Below, piece after piece: positions 6,956 through 10,141 of a stretch of 10,141 bases of DNA (positions are counted from its first letter, which is position 1; each line of letters begins with the position of its first letter). The position numbers and the translations under genes are program-made. Source of the DNA: an uncultured Clostridia bacterium (lineage in GTDB: Bacteria; Bacillota; Clostridia; Lachnospirales; Anaerotignaceae). The notes under the pieces were generated by a model, which saw only the letters and a program-made list of their open reading frames with translations, did not search any database and was not told the DNA's origin. The DNA lies in assembly GCA_947036475.1 (NCBI GenBank), contig CAMQRG010000058.1, positions 1-10,141 on the forward strand, given 5' to 3'.

Positions 6956-7957
6956 ATGATGAAAAAATTTATTGCGAAAACAACAGCATTTGCGATGGCG
7001 GCGGCAATGCTTCTGGCGGGCTGCGGAGAAACCTCCACAACACCACAGGGCGATGGGGAACAGGCAAACGGCGATGTCCCTGTGATTGGTATTTCTCAGT
7101 ATGGCCAGCATGCGTCCCTGGATAACTGCCGGGAAGGTTTCCTGCTTGGGCTGGAGGAAAGCGGTCTTGTGGAGGGTGTTGATTATAAGATTGACTACCA
7201 GAACGCCGGATTTGACGATACGATTGCAACACAGATTGCGCAGAATTTTTCTTCTAATAATGTTGCTCTGATGTGCGGCATTGCTACAAACTCCGCTACG
7301 GCCTGCTATGCGGCGGCAGAGGACAAAAACATTCCCGTTATTTTTACGGCGATTACAGACCCTGTGAAAGCGAAGCTGGACAGTGGAAACATCACCGGCA
7401 CAAGCGATAAGCTGCCGATTGAGGCACAGCTCCAGCTGATTCGGAAGATGCAGCCGGAAGCAAAGACCATTGGTATTCTGTATACCACAAGCGAGCCGAA
7501 TTCTGTTTCCGCAGTTGAAGAATATCAGGAGAAGGGCGCGGATTACGGTTTTACCATTGAGGCACTTGGCGTAATGCAGCAGGCAGAGGTGATACAGGCG
7601 GCGGATACGCTGATTTCCAAGAAAGTGGACTGCTTTACGAACCTGACAGATAACACTGTGGTCGGCGTACTGCCTTCCATTCTGGAAAAGACGAATGATG
7701 CGGGTATTCCCGTATATGGCAGCGAAATTGAGCAGGTGAAGATTGGCTGTATTGCGTCTGCTGGTATTGAATATGTTGCGCTGGGCAAACAGACAGGTGC
7801 GATGGCGGCGAAGATTCTGCGGGGCGAGGCGACTCCGGAGGAAATGCCGTATGAAACGGTTACGGAATATGAAATCTATTTCAATTCCAATGTAATGTCT
7901 GATTTGAACATTACGGCTGAGCTGGACGGGAACGCGGTTGATGTTGCAGGGGAGTAA
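6956..7957 (+). CDS. trpX: ABC transporter substrate-binding lipoprotein, predicted tryptophan-binding (TrpX, ABC_sub_bind family)
   Basis: This is the extracytoplasmic binding component of an ABC importer, expected to capture tryptophan and pass it to the permease. The 333-residue precursor has a lipoprotein signal: MKK, a hydrophobic Ala/Met-rich stretch (about 9-20) and the lipobox LAGC with Cys23 as the lipidation site. A Thr/Gly-rich linker follows, then the mature domain, which starts with PVIGISQYGQHASLDNCREG and has the ALMCGIATNSATACY and IPVIFTAITDPV segments typical of the ABC_sub_bind (PF04392-like) fold. AAGGAGAGG (6944-6952) precedes tandem ATGs at 6956 and 6959; either could be used. 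Tryptophan specificity is inferred from the UGG T-box upstream and from family similarity; binding residues cannot be verified. Length is normal. Confidence 0.85.
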   Translation: MMKKFIAKTTAFAMAAAMLLAGCGETSTTPQGDGEQANGDVPVIGISQYGQHASLDNCREGFLLGLEESGLVEGVDYKIDYQNAGFDDTIATQIAQNFSSNNVALMCGIATNSATACYAAAEDKNIPVIFTAITDPVKAKLDSGNITGTSDKLPIEAQLQLIRKMQPEAKTIGILYTTSEPNSVSAVEEYQEKGADYGFTIEALGVMQQAEVIQAADTLISKKVDCFTNLTDNTVVGVLPSILEKTNDAGIPVYGSEIEQVKIGCIASAGIEYVALGKQTGAMAAKILRGEATPEEMPYETVTEYEIYFNSNVMSDLNITAELDGNAVDVAGE

Positions 7958-7971
7958 AAGGAAAAAAGACC

Positions 7972-8113
7972 GTGGGGACGCTGTCCTCACTGCCCCTGCA
8001 AGGGGCTTGGCCCCTTGACCCTTCTGCAACCGCGCAATACGCGCGGTTGAAAATAAAGTTTGGGGTTAAGCCTTTTTAAAGGGCTTATGGGGGGATTGGG
8101 GGCAACGCCCCAA
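7972..8113. repeat. Hairpin-rich GC-rich intergenic element inside the transporter operon
   Basis: Almost every base here can pair. Hairpins are 7972-7979 with 7983-7990 (8 bp, triloop), 7999-8006 with 8010-8017 (8 bp, perfect), 8027-8035 with 8041-8049 (9 bp, perfect, 5-base loop), 8067-8075 with 8079-8087 (9 bp, one wobble) and 8096-8101 with 8108-8113 (6 bp). GCCCC at 7992-7996 can also pair with GGGGC at 8002-8006, competing with the second hairpin. The composition (runs of C and G) differs from the flanking genes, and no gene is visible. It resembles dispersed palindromic repeats of Clostridia, but copy number cannot be seen here. On the minus strand the first hairpin is followed by GGTCTTTTTT, terminator-like. 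The permease ribosome binding site lies 22 bases beyond. Confidence 0.7.
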
Positions 8114-8148
8114 AGGTTTGAATAAAAAAAGAAAGGCAGAGGTTGGAC

Positions 8149-9036
8149 ATGGCTTTTGTAGATTTGTTCATCAGTACGCTGACGCAGGGCTTTATATATG
8201 CCCTGCTTTCCTACGGCGTATATATCACATATAAAATTCTGGATTTCCCAGATTTGACAGTAGACGGCAGCTTTCCGCTTGGCGCGGCGATTACGGCGGT
8301 GCTTCTGGTAAACGGTGTGAACCCATATCTTGCAATGCTTGCGTCGATTGCTGTTGGCGCAGCTGCGGGACTTGCAACAGGCGTAATCCATGTTAAGCTG
8401 GGGGTGCGCGACCTTTTGGCGGGCATCATCACCATGACTGCCCTGTTTTCTATCAATTTGCAGATTGCAGGGTCTAATCTGGCGGTTGAACGCGCGATTG
8501 ACACAGTGTTTACCATGGGCCCTGCGGCGGCTTTGGGCGGGCTTTCCCTGATGTACCGGAAATTTATCATTTCACTCATCATCGCTTTGCTGTTCAAGCT
8601 GATTCTGGACTGGTATCTGCGGACAAAAAGCGGTTTGCTCCTGCGTGCGGTGGGCGATAACTGTACGCTGGTTACAACGCTTGCGAAGGACAAGGGTATT
8701 GTGAAAATCATCGGGCTTGTGATTGCAAATGCACTTGTTGCACTTTCCGGCAGTATTGTCTGCCAGGAGCAGCGGGCGTTTTCCAGTACGATGGGTACGG
8801 GGCAGGTCGTATTTGGCCTTGCGACAGTTATTGTAGGAACGACGCTGTTCCGTAAAATGAGTTTTGTAAAGGGGACGACGGCGGTACTGGTGGGCAGTGT
8901 GTTTTATAAAATCTGTATCCAGATTGCCATTAGCCTTGGACTTCCGGCAAACCTGCTGAAGCTGGCAACAGCGGTGCTGTTCCTGATTGTGCTGGTTGTG
9001 GGCAACAGGCAGAAAGGCGGTGCGGAGCATGCTTGA
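8149..9036 (+). CDS. trpY: ABC transporter permease, predicted tryptophan importer (TrpY)
   Basis: This is the membrane-spanning component of the importer. The 295-residue product is mostly hydrophobic, with about eight or nine predicted membrane helices. Its N-terminal segment contains ILDFPDLTVDGSFPLGAA (about 28-45), a signature of this small permease family related to the branched-chain amino acid/ribose type (BPD_transp_2-like). The stretch LLLRAVGDN followed by TLAKDKGIVKIIGL (about 164-188) fits the cytoplasmic coupling loop that contacts the ATPase. The ATG at 8149 is preferred: AGGCAGAGG (8134-8142) is 6 bases upstream, whereas an in-frame TTG at 8143 abuts the site. The gene follows trpX across the hairpin-rich element and overlaps the ATPase gene by 8 bases. 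Substrate specificity is inferred from the T-box. Confidence 0.85.
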   Translation: MAFVDLFISTLTQGFIYALLSYGVYITYKILDFPDLTVDGSFPLGAAITAVLLVNGVNPYLAMLASIAVGAAAGLATGVIHVKLGVRDLLAGIITMTALFSINLQIAGSNLAVERAIDTVFTMGPAAALGGLSLMYRKFIISLIIALLFKLILDWYLRTKSGLLLRAVGDNCTLVTTLAKDKGIVKIIGLVIANALVALSGSIVCQEQRAFSSTMGTGQVVFGLATVIVGTTLFRKMSFVKGTTAVLVGSVFYKICIQIAISLGLPANLLKLATAVLFLIVLVVGNRQKGGAEHA

Positions 9037-9802
9037 ACTGAAAGATATTTCAAAGGTTTATAATCCGGGCACTGTGACGGAAATGTGCCTGTTTGACAAA
9101 TTTAACCTGAAGGTGGACGATGGGGAATTTGTGGCAATCGTCGGGAGCAACGGCAGTGGTAAAACCTCCATGCTGAATATCATCTGTGGGAGCATTCCCA
9201 TCGAAGGCGGAGAGGTGCTGATTGGCGGGAAAAATATCGCGAAAATGAAGGATTACCAACGCTACCGTACCATCGGGCGCGTTTATCAGGACCCTTCTGT
9301 GGGCACATGCCCGAATCTGACGATGCTGGAAAATATGTCCCTTGCGGACCATAAAGGCGGCATATTTGGGCTGAGCCGCGGCATAAATAAGGCGCGAGAG
9401 AACTATTATAAGGAGCAGCTTTCCATTCTTGGGCTTGGGCTGGAGGATAAAATGCATGTGAAGCTGGGTTCGCTTTCCGGCGGACAGAGGCAGGCAGCAG
9501 CTTTAATTATGTCTACTCTTACGCCAATCGAATTTCTGATTCTGGACGAACATACTGCCGCACTTGACCCGAAAACAGCGGAAACGATTATGATGCTGAC
9601 AGATAAGGTTGTACGGGAAAAGAAGCTGACGGCGATGATGGTAACGCATAATCTGCGTTATGCGGCGGAGTACGGTACGCGGCTTATTATGATGGATAAA
9701 GGCGGCATCGTGCTGGATAAGACAGGGGAAGATAAGAAGTGCGTAAGGGTGGAGGATATCCTCGAAATCTTTACGGAAATCAGTATTGAATGTGGAAATT
9801 AA
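9029..9802 (+). CDS. trpZ: ABC transporter ATP-binding protein, predicted tryptophan importer (TrpZ)
   Basis: This cytoplasmic ATPase is expected to power the importer. The 257-residue product has every standard ABC motif: Walker A GSNGSGKT (39-46), Q-loop YQD (86-88), signature LSGGQ (149-153), Walker B FLILDE (169-174), D-loop ALDP (178-181) and the switch His207 in VTHN. The run LDEHTAALDP is typical of the ATPases paired with ABC_sub_bind importers. I chose the ATG at 9029 because the family begins MLELKDISKV and AAAGG (9013-9017) lies upstream. A longer in-frame reading from 8987 would extend far into trpY and adds unrelated residues. The 8-base overlap with trpY indicates translational coupling. 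The gene is followed by a strong terminator, marking the operon end. Confidence 0.9.
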   Translation: MLELKDISKVYNPGTVTEMCLFDKFNLKVDDGEFVAIVGSNGSGKTSMLNIICGSIPIEGGEVLIGGKNIAKMKDYQRYRTIGRVYQDPSVGTCPNLTMLENMSLADHKGGIFGLSRGINKARENYYKEQLSILGLGLEDKMHVKLGSLSGGQRQAAALIMSTLTPIEFLILDEHTAALDPKTAETIMMLTDKVVREKKLTAMMVTHNLRYAAEYGTRLIMMDKGGIVLDKTGEDKKCVRVEDILEIFTEISIECGN

Positions 9803-9810
9803 AGCAGAAA

Positions 9811-9855
9811 AAAGGCAGGCACTGACGGATATATCCATACGGTGTCTGCCTTTTT
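9811..9855. terminator. Intrinsic terminator, probably bidirectional, between convergent genes
   Basis: AAAGGCAGGCAC (9811-9822) pairs with GTGTCTGCCTTT (9842-9853) with one G-U pair; the loop contains a small inner palindrome, GGATATATCC. A T-run (9851-9855) follows on the plus strand, and the A-run before the 5' arm gives a T-run on the minus strand. It lies 8 bases after the trpZ stop and just past the stop of the convergent minus-strand gene, so it can serve both. Confidence 0.9.
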
Positions 9856-9860
9856 ATATA

Positions 9861-10141
9861 CTACTTTCGGTTTGGCCTGCGCTTGAGGGCAAGCAGTTTG
9901 ATAAAATCTGCGAACAGCGAAGAATCCTCCGGCTGGAACATGACCCATTTCCCATCGTGATAAGTCGCTGCATCGTCATAATATTTTTGTATACTTTCCG
10001 GATACGCTCCTCTGGCGGCCTCGAATTTCTCCCGCTCTGCTTTTCCAAAAATTACAAGAAAACCAATACAGTTTTCCCTTGCGTAAAGCGTGCACAGGGT
10101 TTTGCCGCCGCGGCGGTATTTGTATTCATAAACCCATGCTT
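9861..10141 (-). CDS. DUF3788-type protein, C-terminal part (runs off the window)
   Basis: Reading the minus strand from the window edge to the TAG at 9863-9861 gives 92 complete codons with no internal stop and no start within the window, so the N-terminus lies beyond the right edge. The visible part begins AWVYEYKYRRGGKTLCTLYA, continues through NCIGFLVIFGKAEREKFEAA, and then HDGKWVMFQPEDSSLFADF, ending in IKLLALKRRPNRK. The RGGKTLCTLY segment, the DGKWVM segment and the closing LLALKRRP match my memory of the DUF3788 family, small cytoplasmic proteins of unknown function with a fold used for small-molecule binding. The match is recalled, not computed. The gene converges on the transporter operon and shares its terminator; no functional link is implied. 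Confidence 0.8.
   Translation of the reverse strand, partial: AWVYEYKYRRGGKTLCTLYARENCIGFLVIFGKAEREKFEAARGAYPESIQKYYDDAATYHDGKWVMFQPEDSSLFADFIKLLALKRRPNRK

Noticed and set aside
6818..8029. 403-codon minus-strand frame opposite the T-box and trpX
   Set aside because: It covers the T-box, the terminator and the lipoprotein gene, all better supported on the plus strand, and no ribosome binding site supports it.
7972..8113. CRISPR array or rho-independent terminator after trpX
   Set aside because: The arms differ from hairpin to hairpin, so there are no identical direct repeats with spacers. No plus-strand hairpin is followed by a U-tract, so a full terminator within the operon is unlikely.
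7987..8391. 134-codon minus-strand frame starting in trpY and running through the hairpin element
   Set aside because: It mixes antisense trpY with palindromic non-coding DNA; the translation has no recognisable domain.
9854..10048. 64-codon minus-strand frame near the right edge
   Set aside because: It is out of frame with the DUF3788-type reading, which is open to the window edge and gives a recognisable protein.

Overview
The window looks like chromosomal DNA of a low-to-middle GC Bacillota, most likely class Clostridia (Lachnospirales-like). This rests on strong AGGAGG-type ribosome binding sites, TTGACA/TATAAT promoters, a T-box leader, a tsaE-tsaB-rimI block and a Clostridia-style Lon-like protease. 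Genus cannot be fixed from sequence alone. The coding strand has very few antisense stops, so long open frames appear opposite real genes; I treat these as shadows.

Positions 1-204 are AT-rich, non-coding leader with a plausible promoter just upstream of the first gene. Positions 205-4007 form one tight plus-strand block: a small very basic protein, a single-pass membrane protein with an extracytoplasmic beta-propeller-like domain, tsaE, tsaB and rimI. TsaE and TsaB belong to the tRNA t6A37 synthesis machinery. Their partner tsaD, often next to rimI, is not here. A 69-bp gap leads to an 800-residue Lon-like AAA protease (4077-6479), probably co-transcribed.

Positions 6480-6955 hold no protein gene. 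They contain an 11-bp hairpin, an excellent sigma-A promoter (6572-6599) and a full T-box riboswitch (about 6606-6884) with specifier codon UGG (Trp), a T-box core, and a terminator hairpin with a U-tract. The T-box controls a three-gene ABC importer (6956-9802): substrate-binding lipoprotein, permease and ATPase, matching the TrpXYZ family of predicted tryptophan transporters. Tryptophan starvation should therefore raise uptake.

Between the lipoprotein and permease genes lies an approximately 145-bp GC-rich string of five or more hairpins (7972-8113), unlike its surroundings and resembling a dispersed intergenic repeat inserted into the operon. The operon ends in a probably bidirectional terminator (9811-9855). 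Beyond it, a convergent minus-strand gene of DUF3788 type runs off the right edge.

I see no defence system, CRISPR, transposase, tRNA or rRNA. The less ordinary items are the hairpin-rich element inside the operon, the Trp T-box, and the unassigned basic protein with its propeller neighbour.
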